A stretch of DNA of 58,361 bases from Amarolinea aalborgensis (GTDB lineage Bacteria > Chloroflexota > Anaerolineae > SSC4 > Amarolineaceae): contig NZ_UETR01000020.1 in assembly GCF_900491745.1 (NCBI RefSeq), positions 1 through 58,361 on the forward strand, in the 5' to 3' direction. A program made the translations under genes and the position numbers. Of the stretch, positions 17,094-26,700 are shown in pieces; the first letter of the stretch is position 1, and each line of letters begins with the position of its first letter. The notes under the pieces were generated by a model. That model saw only the letters and a program-made list of their open reading frames with translations, was not told the origin of the DNA and ran no database searches.

Positions 17094-18543
17094 GGCTTTT
17101 TTGTGACTCTGTGTGCTGTGGGAGAGATGGGGGCTGGCTGGCCTCGACCAAGCGTTCGAGGGCGGCGATATTGGCTGCCTTTCCAGCCTGGCGCAGCGCG
17201 AGCGCAGCGGGAGTTTGGTAGTCATGATGGCGCGCAAACTGCAGCTGAGATAGGTGCCACTCGTAGTCGTTCGGCGCAGCGCCGAAGGCCGCCAATTCGG
17301 CGCGCAGGGCGGCGTTGCGTTCGAAGAAATCGGCGCGCCCCAACAGATCGAGATCCGCGTCGGCCAAGATTTTTTCCAGGGTGGTGCGCGGGCTTTGGGG
17401 AAGTCGCGTCGCCATGATCATACCGCAGATCGCATCAATTTGTTCGGGCTGGTAGCCCATACCCGGTAAAACCGTGCGCGCAATATCGGCCCCAATCACC
17501 TCATGGTTGGCGCGATTGACCACAAAGCCGATGTCGTGAAAATACGCGGCTGTCATCAGCAACAGCAGATCCTCGCCTTCGATGCCAGAGAGCGCTGCCA
17601 AACGCTCTGCGGCCGGCGCCACATCATCCAGGGTGTGGTGCAGGGAATGATAGATGTACTGCGGCGCCAACTCCGTGCTTAAACGCTTGACAACGTATTG
17701 GCGTGCGCGGGCCAGATCAGGCTGCGCCGGCAGTGCTGGCTGCTGGAGCGCGGGTTGAGGTTGGGCATCCACGGCCGGCGCGCGGGCCAGCGGTTTTCGG
17801 CGCCGGCGCAGGCGCTGCGCTTGCTGCTGCAAATTGCGAAAGTACGCCGTCTCCGTCAGTTCGGACACCTGGTGCGACTTCTTGACCTCGTTGATCTCAA
17901 TCTGCAGGCGCGCCACCTGCTCGCGCAGTTGTTGGTCGCGGCGGGCCAATTCACGGATCGTTTGCTGGAAGACGCGCCCCAACTGCCCCAACTCATCTGG
18001 GCGTGCGGCGACGTCGTCGAGGCTTTCAGGCACGTAAATCTCACTCTCAATCGCCACGGCGGCCGCGGTGAGGCGGGCAAACTGCTGCATATAAGCAAAT
18101 TCAACCGACATGTCGTAGACCATGCGACGCAAACGATCAGACAACATACGAATGACGCCGCGGGCGATTTTCGGCTGCTGCATCATCAAATTGTGCAGCG
18201 CGTCTCGTCTGAGGCACAAAAGTACGCTCGCCTCCAGGGCTGTCACCGAGGCGCTGCGCGGTTCTGGGTCGAGCACCGCCATCTCGCCGAAGACGTCGCC
18301 CGGCCCCAGGTTGTTGAGTTCCCGTTCGCCGTCATGCACGATCATGCGCCCGCTTTCGATAATGTACATGGCATCGTCCATCTCACCCCGCTCGATCACC
18401 GTCTCGCCGGCGGCCACGGTGATTTCTTCGAGCAAAGGCGTAATAAGCCCCAGGGATTCGCGCGGCGTTTCGGAAAAGATGCTGACCGCGCTGAGGACAG
18501 TGGTGCGGTCTTTGGGTAAAGTCATTGTGGGTTCACACCTCAT
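17086..18543 (-). CDS. CNB - HAMP-like - tail - HD phosphohydrolase-like protein
   Basis: 485 residues. The N-terminal CNB domain has an intact cassette FGEMAVLDPEPRSASV (Glu87, Arg96). A HAMP-like segment (about 155-205) and coiled coil follow, then the shared module, here internal at about 215-250 (VSELTETAYFRNLQ plus RLRRRRK). A Pro/Ala/Gln linker leads to an HD domain (about 280-470) with His302/303, the His336-Asp337 pair in AYFHDIGF and the Asp in LADADLD, the usual metal ligands. The HD substrate is unknown; cyclic dinucleotide or nucleotide hydrolysis is possible. ATG 18543 overlaps the previous stop by ATGA; ATG 18525, 10 bases after AGGTG, is an alternative start. It is paired with the shorter CNB protein, which looks like a copy without the HD domain. 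Confidence 0.85.
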   Translation of the reverse strand: MRCEPTMTLPKDRTTVLSAVSIFSETPRESLGLITPLLEEITVAAGETVIERGEMDDAMYIIESGRMIVHDGERELNNLGPGDVFGEMAVLDPEPRSASVTALEASVLLCLRRDALHNLMMQQPKIARGVIRMLSDRLRRMVYDMSVEFAYMQQFARLTAAAVAIESEIYVPESLDDVAARPDELGQLGRVFQQTIRELARRDQQLREQVARLQIEINEVKKSHQVSELTETAYFRNLQQQAQRLRRRRKPLARAPAVDAQPQPALQQPALPAQPDLARARQYVVKRLSTELAPQYIYHSLHHTLDDVAPAAERLAALSGIEGEDLLLLMTAAYFHDIGFVVNRANHEVIGADIARTVLPGMGYQPEQIDAICGMIMATRLPQSPRTTLEKILADADLDLLGRADFFERNAALRAELAAFGAAPNDYEWHLSQLQFARHHDYQTPAALALRQAGKAANIAALERLVEASQPPSLPQHTESQKSHG

Positions 18544-18851
18544 AGATCGAGCGGAATGCTGCGACCTCGCATCCGTGCAAAGTACACCTTGTACACCAAA
18601 CTACCATCACTGCGGCGTTCTTCCGTCAATAGATAGCCTTTTTCAACCAGGAGATCGGCAATTTGCTTGGCTTCACTCTCGGATAGATCAAGGAGAGAGG
18701 CCATTTCGCCCGCGCTCATCGGGCCTCGCCGAAGAATTCTCTGCACGGCCGAGTCAACTGGATCAGGCAGAGCAAGGATATCAACCGGCGTGATGCCAGG
18801 AAAGGCGCCAACCGCGTGCAGTTGGTCCATCAATTCATTGAAGCTTGCCAT
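18540..18851 (-). CDS. Small winged-helix DNA-binding-like protein
   Basis: 103 residues. The central part reads as a winged helix-turn-helix: SAVQRILRRGPMSAGEMA, then LLDLSESEAKQIADLLVEKG as helices 2-3, then a wing with LLTEERRSDGSLVYKV. The first 30 residues are not recognised. It resembles TrmB/MarR-type or effector-fused wHTH domains but has no sensory domain of its own. It is translationally coupled to the CNB-HD gene by an ATGA overlap. AGGGTGGG lies before its ATG. It may regulate this signalling run or act as a protein-protein adaptor; both are inference. Confidence 0.6.
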   Translation of the reverse strand: MASFNELMDQLHAVGAFPGITPVDILALPDPVDSAVQRILRRGPMSAGEMASLLDLSESEAKQIADLLVEKGYLLTEERRSDGSLVYKVYFARMRGRSIPLDL

Positions 18852-18959
18852 TCATCTACCCACCCTTTCATGCACCAGGCATTTTTACCGCACATCAGGG
18901 GACACGTCACGGCTGCTCGGCCACGCGGCCGTCATCCAACGACCGCCGGAGAGCTGCAC

Positions 18960-20996
18960 CTATTCAGCAGGGGCCATGCGCTTACGCATGGTCCGAGCCT
19001 TGGATTGCAGCGCTTGAAAGAAGTCGGTGTCCACGATGGCGCTGACTTCATGCTGGCGCCGCGTTTCATCAATCTCGATCCGCAGCTGTTGAATTTCCTG
19101 ACGCAAGCCTTGCTCGCGCACGTAGGCTTCAAGCGCAGCCACAGCCAATGATGAGAACGATTCCATCAACGGCTGCAGGGCTTCATCAAACGCCGTCACA
19201 GCGCCGGTCTGCGCGTCCTTGGCGTTGATCAACTGCATCACACCGAGCACATGATCATCGGCCGTCTTCAAAGGCATCGTCAACAGCGAATGCGAGCGAT
19301 AGCCGGTTTGAGCTTCAAACACGCGTGGGCCAGAGAAATCGAATTTCGACGCGGCAGCCACGTCGGAGATATTGACGCTTCGGCCTTCCAGGGCCACGTA
19401 AGACGAGATATTGCTGTGATTGGGCGCGTTTGTTTCTGCGTCGTAAAGCGGGATCGTGGGTAGGGTCACAGGGACAGAGGAGGTGCCCCCCATAGCAAAA
19501 TTGAGCGTATCGTTGCGCACAATCATAGGTTTGAGCTGGTTGGTTTCTGTGCGTAGATAGAGTGTGCCAGCATCCGCGCGACAAAAAGTCTTGGCCTCCA
19601 CCAGCATGGTCTCCAACAAATGATTGAAATCTTTCTCAGACGCCAACGACACGCCGATGGGGATCACCACGTGCAGGAGGTCGTCGGCGCGTTTCTTCTC
19701 GCTGCGCACCTGGCTGAGCGTTTGGCTCAGCTTGGTCGTCATACTGTTGAAAGTCTCGCCGAGTCGGCCAATTTCATCACGCGAGCGCACGCGCGCCTGC
19801 GCATGCAGGTCTCCGCCGCGCACCCGTTCAGCCACCCTTGTCAGGCGCCGCACGGGGCCAGCAATGTTCTCACGGAAGATCGTGGCCAGCGCGATGCCCA
19901 GGAGGAGAGCCACCCCGCCGCCCGCCAAGACAATGCGGTTGGCTTGCACCAAGTCCTGGCGGCCACGATGCAAGTCAGTGCGCAGCGCGTTTTGCTGATT
20001 AGTGGTCAGTTGATCCAGCAGGCTAATCATCTCAATAGAGCGCGGCAAGACATCGGTGCGAAACAGATAGAGGTCCTGACGCCAACGGTCGCTCTCCAGG
20101 ATGGGAAAGATGTCATTGGGCAAGAGCAGAAAAGCCGTGCGATTGGCGGCGATGGCATCCACCAGATCGCGCTGTTTCGCATTGAGCCGCGGACGGATCG
20201 CCTGGAGTTGATCCCAGGCTTGTTGGTTGAGGTCGCGGTTGGCTTCGTACTCGCCCCGGAAGGAGCGGTTGCGCGTCGTGGTGTAACCACGCAGGCCTGA
20301 CAACATGGCGCTGAATGATCCTTGAAAGCGCGCCATCTCGGCCAGTTGGGCAATGCCTTCGGTCTGATCTCCGAACTCGATGGCGGCTCGCCGCCCCTGC
20401 TCGTCAATCAGCTTGCCCACGTCAATCAGCACCTGCCCGCCCAGGCGTAAGCCCTTGGTGGCCACAATCGCGTAAGCCGGTTCGCGCTCCAATTGATCAT
20501 CATGCAGTTCAAAAAGCGTGGGCAGATCGGCGGCCAACTGGTCATAGAGTTCACGCACCCGTTTCAGGCGCTGCTGGTCTTCTGGCGACAGCTGCGCAGA
20601 CAGGACGGTCAATTCGTTGAGGTCGTTCTGTAAGGCCCGTGCATCACGCTGCTGATCTTGTAGATACTCGTCGCTGCTCAACGCCAGGTAGCCGCGCACA
20701 TCCGCTTGCACGCGCAGGAGATTGGCTTCAGCGCGGATGGCTGTCAGCGCCGTAGGCACGCGCACCTCGTCGGCAACGTTAATGCCGGCCATGGCCGCGG
20801 TGCTGGACACATAATTCCAAATGGCGCCGAGGATTGTCAGCAGCACGAGAATTCCAAAGCCGAGGCTTAATTTCCGGCCGATCGCCATGCGGTTGAGCAG
20901 CGGCGCGCCGATGCGGTAAGCCAAATTCTCCCGGTCGCCGGACGCGTCGCTTTCTGAGACATGAGCCATGGGGGCTGTGGTGGGTAAATCGGTCAT
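18960..20996 (-). CDS. Membrane HAMP-GAF sensor with shared C-terminal tail
   Basis: 678 residues. TM1 (about 43-61) and TM2 (about 367-386) bracket a roughly 300-residue helical periplasmic domain of the chemoreceptor/CHASE3-like kind. A HAMP domain (about 387-440, with PVRRLTRVAERVRGGDL and DEIGRLGETFN), a GAF domain (about 460-620) and a coiled coil follow. The last 39 residues are the shared module (VSAIVDTDFFQALQ plus MRKRM). There is no kinase, cyclase, GGDEF or methyl-accepting domain, so the tail is the only visible output. ATG 20996 overlaps the stop of the upstream solute-binding lipoprotein gene by ATGA. An in-frame ATG 33 bases upstream lies inside that gene. Coupling suggests the lipoprotein presents a ligand to this sensor. 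Confidence 0.85.
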   Translation of the reverse strand: MTDLPTTAPMAHVSESDASGDRENLAYRIGAPLLNRMAIGRKLSLGFGILVLLTILGAIWNYVSSTAAMAGINVADEVRVPTALTAIRAEANLLRVQADVRGYLALSSDEYLQDQQRDARALQNDLNELTVLSAQLSPEDQQRLKRVRELYDQLAADLPTLFELHDDQLEREPAYAIVATKGLRLGGQVLIDVGKLIDEQGRRAAIEFGDQTEGIAQLAEMARFQGSFSAMLSGLRGYTTTRNRSFRGEYEANRDLNQQAWDQLQAIRPRLNAKQRDLVDAIAANRTAFLLLPNDIFPILESDRWRQDLYLFRTDVLPRSIEMISLLDQLTTNQQNALRTDLHRGRQDLVQANRIVLAGGGVALLLGIALATIFRENIAGPVRRLTRVAERVRGGDLHAQARVRSRDEIGRLGETFNSMTTKLSQTLSQVRSEKKRADDLLHVVIPIGVSLASEKDFNHLLETMLVEAKTFCRADAGTLYLRTETNQLKPMIVRNDTLNFAMGGTSSVPVTLPTIPLYDAETNAPNHSNISSYVALEGRSVNISDVAAASKFDFSGPRVFEAQTGYRSHSLLTMPLKTADDHVLGVMQLINAKDAQTGAVTAFDEALQPLMESFSSLAVAALEAYVREQGLRQEIQQLRIEIDETRRQHEVSAIVDTDFFQALQSKARTMRKRMAPAE

Positions 20997-22825
20997 GGCG
21001 TACCCCGCTTCCAGTCTTTGATATTCCACAGGTCTGCGTCCCAGGGGCTGAGGTCAACGCCGACCAGCGTGTTGCTCACCCCGGAAATGTCAGCCTGACG
21101 CACCAGGGGGATCACAACCACATCATCAATCAACTGATCATTCATTTCGATGAACAACTGACTCCGCTGCGCCGGATCAATCTCGGCGGTAGATGCCTGG
21201 TACAACGTGTCATAGGCGGGGCTGCACCAACGCTCCTTATTTAGCCCCTTCCAACTGTTGGCCTTCTGTGCAATTTCACTGCAAATCCAGTTGCGCATGT
21301 AGCTTCCTGGATCAGGGCTGCGATTGCCGGTGCTGTACATCTCCATATCAGCGTAGAAGTGATGGCGCGTATTGGTGATCGTTGGGTCGCTGCTGAAGAA
21401 GGTGATCGAATCAAAGAACGTGAGCTGAACATCCACCTGGATACTACTGAGCGTGCGCTTGATAATCTCCTGGGTTTGCTGGCGAATGGGGCTGGCCGAA
21501 GTCTGCAAAAGGACGCGCATAGTGACCAAGGGGTCGCCCGCTTTGCGTATCTTGCCATTGTCACGAATCCCATCGTTGTTGGTGTCTGTCCAGCCCGCCT
21601 CATCCAGAAGGCTCGCCGCTTTGGCCAGGTCAAACGGGTACAGACTCTCGGTATTCGGCGACGCAAAGGTGGGCGGAGACACCAGCACGTTGGTGGTTGG
21701 CTGACCGGTTGGCCCATACAGCTTGGCAATCGCCTCGCGGTCAATGGCGTGGGCAAAGGCCTGGCGCACCCGCAGGTCGCTGAAGAAAGGATGGGGAAAT
21801 TGAATGCTCGACCGCTCGCCATCGTCGGTTTCCCGATTGGGGTCGGTGCGGTTGAGCAAAATGCGTTCCACGAAGGCCCCAAACGGCGCCAGGATCTGGC
21901 CTTTGCTGCCGCTCGCTAAATCAGGCTCCTCCTGGAAGTTGATCTGCAAATTGGCTGCGTAATCCACATCGCCGGCCTGCAAGACCGCGCGCGCAGCCTC
22001 GTTGACGGTGCCGCCGCCCTTCAGCTCGATCCGGCTGAAGTACGGTTTGTCCGGTTCACGAAAGTACGGGTTGGGTTCATAAATAATCTTGTTGGTTTCG
22101 ACCAGGGTGTTGCCCAAAAACAGCACTTCTTCCGGCTTGAAGCGAACGACTCGATAGGGCCCGGTGCCGATCGGCAGCAGGTTGGCCGGGGCGCTGGCGG
22201 CATTGGCGCCGTTGTAGGGTTCAAAGACATGGCGCGGGATGATCATTCCTTGCACGCCCACAAATGGCACCGCCCAGGCCGGATTGACATCCTGGAAATC
22301 AATCCGCACGGTGAGATCATCTTCGGCGTTGACGCTTTTGATGCCCTGGTAGTTGGTAAATGTAGTCGCGCCGTTGACTTCGTGATTGGCGATGAAATCA
22401 AAGGTAAACTTGACGTCAGCCGCGGTGAAGGGCACGCCATCCGACCACTTGACGTCGGGGCGCAGTTTCCAAATGACCGATTTGCCATCGGGGGCAACGC
22501 CGCCGTTTCCTAGAGAAGGGATCTCAGCCGCGAGGATCGGTACGAGATTGCCGTCCTTGTCGAAGCTGGCCAACGGTTCATAGGTAATACGCGCTGGCGC
22601 CCAGTCTTTCTGGCTCGACGCCAGGTGTGGATTGAGGATGGTGGGCGCCTGCCAAAAGAGCATGCGCAGCACGCCGCCAACCCCGCGCCCTGTGCGCGGG
22701 GCCGGGCTGGGGGTTGGCGCCAACGTGGGGGCCGGGGGCAACGCCCCGCCAGCGCATGCTGTCAGCCCCCACAGCAATACACCGATCACAAAGCAGAAAC
22801 GCAGGGTGAGACTGGTTTTGAACAT
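20993..22825 (-). CDS. Family 5 solute-binding lipoprotein (orphan, peptide/nickel ABC type)
   Basis: 610 residues. It has a lipoprotein signal peptide with lipobox LTAC (Cys24) and a Pro/Thr-rich linker. The family 5 substrate-binding fold follows: GGVLRMLFWQAPTILNPHL near the mature N-terminus, LAAEIPSLGNGGVAPDGK, then WKLRPDVKWSDGVPFTAADV, the hallmark of OppA/DppA-type proteins. Length is normal. No permease or ATPase gene is anywhere in the window. Instead the gene is coupled (ATGA) to the HAMP-GAF sensor, so it may serve sensing rather than import. The ligand cannot be told from sequence. Confidence 0.9.
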   Translation of the reverse strand: MFKTSLTLRFCFVIGVLLWGLTACAGGALPPAPTLAPTPSPAPRTGRGVGGVLRMLFWQAPTILNPHLASSQKDWAPARITYEPLASFDKDGNLVPILAAEIPSLGNGGVAPDGKSVIWKLRPDVKWSDGVPFTAADVKFTFDFIANHEVNGATTFTNYQGIKSVNAEDDLTVRIDFQDVNPAWAVPFVGVQGMIIPRHVFEPYNGANAASAPANLLPIGTGPYRVVRFKPEEVLFLGNTLVETNKIIYEPNPYFREPDKPYFSRIELKGGGTVNEAARAVLQAGDVDYAANLQINFQEEPDLASGSKGQILAPFGAFVERILLNRTDPNRETDDGERSSIQFPHPFFSDLRVRQAFAHAIDREAIAKLYGPTGQPTTNVLVSPPTFASPNTESLYPFDLAKAASLLDEAGWTDTNNDGIRDNGKIRKAGDPLVTMRVLLQTSASPIRQQTQEIIKRTLSSIQVDVQLTFFDSITFFSSDPTITNTRHHFYADMEMYSTGNRSPDPGSYMRNWICSEIAQKANSWKGLNKERWCSPAYDTLYQASTAEIDPAQRSQLFIEMNDQLIDDVVVIPLVRQADISGVSNTLVGVDLSPWDADLWNIKDWKRGTP

Positions 22826-22830
22826 GATGA

Positions 22831-23730
22831 TTATCCAAAGAGAACCGGGAGATAGCCGGCTTGAATCAGAGTTGGCAATGCAGCCTCACGCCAGGCGCGG
22901 CGCCAGCTCTCTAAATCGCGACCCACTGCGGCTTGCAGTCGGTCGTTCAGTTGATGGGCGAGGGCAGGCTGCGAGACCCACAAGAAGCAGTGGCGATCCC
23001 AGTTGTGGGTGGTATCCATCAGGGCGGCAACGTCTGATCCATTGTAGGGAGCATGGTTGATGACATGCCAACCAGGGCGCGATTTGCCATCGGCGTTCTG
23101 CGCGATCAAGCTGCCGACATAAGGGATGGCGTCCCAGGCGATGGTGTGCCATCCGAGGCGCGCCAGGACGGGCGATCCACCCCGCCCTACCGTAACGCTG
23201 ACAAAGAAGCGCTGGCGCGGCAAGGATTCGGAGCGAACTTGCGCCAGGAGCTGCTGGCGAAGCTGCAGGCTGATGCTGCGTTTACGCCAGTCAGGGTGCG
23301 TCCAGCCGGTAAGCAATTCGAACATATCAATCATGGGCCACACCGACGCGCCCATGGGTTGGCCGCCGTGCAGCGCGCGCGCCGCCCGGCTGCGCGTGGG
23401 CTGGTGAAAGATCGGCATGCAGCTGATATGACCGATGATAGAACCGTTGTCCACGGCGACGGCTGCGAGTCCTTGCTGCCACCGCCGATAGAGAACAGCC
23501 GCTGAAAAGGGAGTCAGGCCTTTTTCGCTCGCCACCGATGCGGCCAGCTGCTGCCAGGCCGCAGGCGCAAACGATGCCGTGGGATCAGGCTCCAGCGCGC
23601 ACTCCCCGGTTACCGAGGATACGGTGACAGAAAAAATCAAGGGATGCATGATAGGCGCCATGGGCGACTTAACCCAGGATGCACGGGAGCGATCAAGGGG
23701 CGGCCGCCGGTCACTGGCTAAATTGATCAT
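22831..23730 (-). CDS. GNAT-like acetyltransferase family protein
   Basis: About 299 residues. The middle part has the look of a GNAT fold: LAAVAVDNGSIIGHISCMPI as central strands, then WTHPDWRKRSISLQLRQQLL, similar to the acetyl-CoA pyrophosphate-binding loop and helix, and RFFVSVTVGRGGSPVLARLG. Key residues for a specific activity cannot be assigned. The start is uncertain: ATG 23730 overlaps the end of the transporter-HEAT-CNB gene by 20 bases and has no good Shine-Dalgarno; ATG 23661 or 23649 would remove an unconserved leader. It lies 5 bases from the solute-binding gene, so it is in the same operon. Confidence 0.6.
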   Translation of the reverse strand: MINLASDRRPPLDRSRASWVKSPMAPIMHPLIFSVTVSSVTGECALEPDPTASFAPAAWQQLAASVASEKGLTPFSAAVLYRRWQQGLAAVAVDNGSIIGHISCMPIFHQPTRSRAARALHGGQPMGASVWPMIDMFELLTGWTHPDWRKRSISLQLRQQLLAQVRSESLPRQRFFVSVTVGRGGSPVLARLGWHTIAWDAIPYVGSLIAQNADGKSRPGWHVINHAPYNGSDVAALMDTTHNWDRHCFLWVSQPALAHQLNDRLQAAVGRDLESWRRAWREAALPTLIQAGYLPVLFG

Positions 23731-26700
23731 AGAGCTTATGCAATTCCCGCGGCCGGCTGCGCGTCAGATCGCCAACCCGATCGTTCGTTTCGCGCAAGCG
23801 GCTGCTCAAGACGTTGATGACCACGAGGGCCAGGTCAGGATGCCGGCGCATGAGGGCGATGAGCGGTTCACGCCGCAGGCGCAGCACAAGCGTGTCCTGC
23901 AGAGCAATGGCCGACGCCGTGTGAGGACTGTTATCGAACAAGGTGATCTCGCCAAAGTAAGCGTGAGCGCCCAGCGTTGCCAGGCGCACGGACGAGCCGC
24001 GACGCCGGGTTTGTTCGATGCCCACTTGTCCATTGACAATCACGACCAGAACGCCTCCCGGTTCGCCCTGCTGGAAGATGACATCGTCTTTGCGATAACG
24101 TTGTTCTTCACACGCTGGCGCCAGGACTTTCAACTGATTGATCGTCATCTCACGAAAGAATGGCGCCTCTTTAAGAAAAATAATCCGTTCGATCAGCGAG
24201 AGCATAGTGGCCTCCTGCGGCCTGACAGCGGCCGCGAGTTTGGTTTGCTCAAGGTTTGAGTCTGCGTCGCCCAACAGAGCAGCAGCGGGGGGTGAAAGGT
24301 GACTCATGACAAAAGAGGCCAAAGCCTCCAGCCACGGGTCGTAGTCCGGCTGCGAGCGATCACGTATGGCGCGGATGGCCTGGGCTGCCGTGGGCGGTGC
24401 AGAATCCTGGCTGGACTCGATCAGGCTCATGACCCGATCCGCAGCCGCGGTAGGGTCGCACAGGGCAGCCACAAGCGAAGCCACAGCCGGAGTCGTCAGG
24501 GACTCAAGCGCTTCGGCGGCGTTGGCGCGGGTATGCTCATTTTCGGCACGGAGGGACGTTTCCACCACGCCGATACCCTGCGTGTGGTGCTGAGCAGCCA
24601 GAAGCTCAAAAATCTCATGCAGGCGTTCGTCGGTTTGTTCACGCACAGCCGCCTGCAGCAGAGCCATGCCGTTGGTCTGCAGGCCCGCGTGCTGGGCCGA
24701 TGCCGAGGTCATGGCGTACCAGCAGCCGTAGAGGCGGCCGGCCTGCGCCAGGCTGTCGTTGATCTCTGCCATCAGGGTTGGCGCCCATGCCTGGGGCGTC
24801 ACTCGCGTCGCGACGATGATCGCCAACTTGCGCTGACGCGAGTTGCTGGCGCTGAACAGCGGCTGCAGCGCAGATAAGGCGGTCTCGCCCATTTGGACTA
24901 GCGCTTCGACCGCCGCCTGTTGGACGCTGGCGCTTTCATCGTGCAGACCAAGCATGAGAACCGAGCACGCCTTCGCGCGCGTGCTGGCGTCAGTGTATTG
25001 TCGCCCCAACATGGTCAGCGCAACCTGTCGCACCTGTTCGACGACGTCGTGAGCATGCGCCTCAAGGGACGCAAAGAGCTGGCGCGCGATCGCATCCGTC
25101 AGCGGTTGTGGAAGCATCGTTTCCATGGCCAGTATGGCCTGCAAGCGCACATCATCCACCGGATCGTCCAAGCCGCGTATGACTGCGGGCAGCCAGGAGA
25201 TCGCGGCCAATTGTCCCATGACCTGCATGCCCCGCGCGCGCTGGCTGCTGTCGGCGCTGCTGAGCATCTCCTCGAGAATAGCGCTGGCCGCCGCGCGCAG
25301 ATTGGGATCAGCAGAGGCCATGACCGCGGGCAGCGCCTGGCCGCGCACGTCGAGATCTGCGTCGCTGAGCAGGGTGCTGGCGAGACTGAGATATTGGCTA
25401 TGATGAGCGCCAAACATGTTTTCCAGACCAGCCAGCGCAGCCTGGCGGACTTGACCACTGGCGTCGGCCAGGCACTCGGTGAAAAGCTGGCGCGCGCTCT
25501 CGTGATGCAAATCAGCCGCCGTCAACAGGTTGAGCAGGGCGGCGCGCTGCGTGGGGTCAGAAGCCTGGCGAATCGTATCACTCACCGTCGGCACCGCATT
25601 GACGCCGCCAATCTCGATCAAGAGCTGTGTCAGGAAAAGGGTCAGCGTAGGGTCTGTCGTAGAGGCCAATTTGCTACGCAGCCGCGCCAGCGTGGGTGGG
25701 TCCGCGCTGGTCAAAGTGCCTGCATGCTGCAGCAAGAGGCTGGCGTAGTCTTCCTGCTCGAGCAAGGTGAGCATCGCCTGGCTATATTGGCGCCGAATGA
25801 CGACCGCGACGACAATAAACGCGATGGCTAATAGGGCCATGGCGGCCGGCAAAGCCCAGTCTGACGCGCCCGTGGCGCGAAGCAGCGGCGTGAGCAATAG
25901 GATCACGCCGCCCAGAATAGCGCCGATGGGGACAATCAACCCGCTGATGAAGGCACGGGCGCGCCCCTTGACCCGCAGCGGCACGGCGTTGTAAAGTAGG
26001 TTTTCGGTGGAATTGCGAAACGCCGTGCGAAAGGTCGTACGGTTGAAGTAGCCAAGGGCTGCAGAGCCCAGGCGCGGGAAGAAGATTAAGCTGCCGCTGA
26101 TCAGCAGGGTGCCGGTGGGGAAGATCAAATTGGCGTTGCCCAGGCCAAACCAACCGATGATGCGGCCCACAAGGAACAACTGAATGGGCAGAGCAAGTAA
26201 ATTGGCGATGCCGCTCACCATCCCGATGAAATCGGCCATGGCCGTGGTCGTTTTCAGTTCAGCCAAGAGAATGCTGCTGGTGCGAAAGTTGATGAGCGCC
26301 AGCAGCACGGTGAACAACAGAGTGGAAACGGCCATCCAACGCAGGAAGACCGACCGACGAATGTACGCGCTGCCCTCGCGCAGGTTCTCAGCCGCCGATG
26401 GCCGCGGCTGCATGGTCATGCCCGCGTCGTGATTGGCGGCGGGGTGGCCGGCAGTCAACGCCGCGTTCTCATGCAGTAAGCGCGGCATCAACCAAGTCAA
26501 CAACGCCATGACAACCAGGGCGGCCATCCACAGGCTAATGATGCCGGTGGGTGCGAAATGTTGATTCAGCAGCGGAATGGTGAGACCAGCCACGATGCCT
26601 GCCAAGCGCGCGGAGGTGCCCAGAACGGGCACGACGCGCTTGGCCGCGCGCGTGTCGTAGAAGCTGCTCACATAGGTGGCCCAATGCACGTTGTAGATAT

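Noticed and set aside
16326..18543. Crp/Fnr-type transcription factors
   Set aside because: Both proteins have CNB domains but no C-terminal HTH; the rest is HAMP-like, coiled coil, tail or HD domain.
20993..22825. Part of an Opp/Dpp import operon
   Set aside because: No permease or ATPase genes are present; the neighbours are a sensor and an acetyltransferase-like gene.
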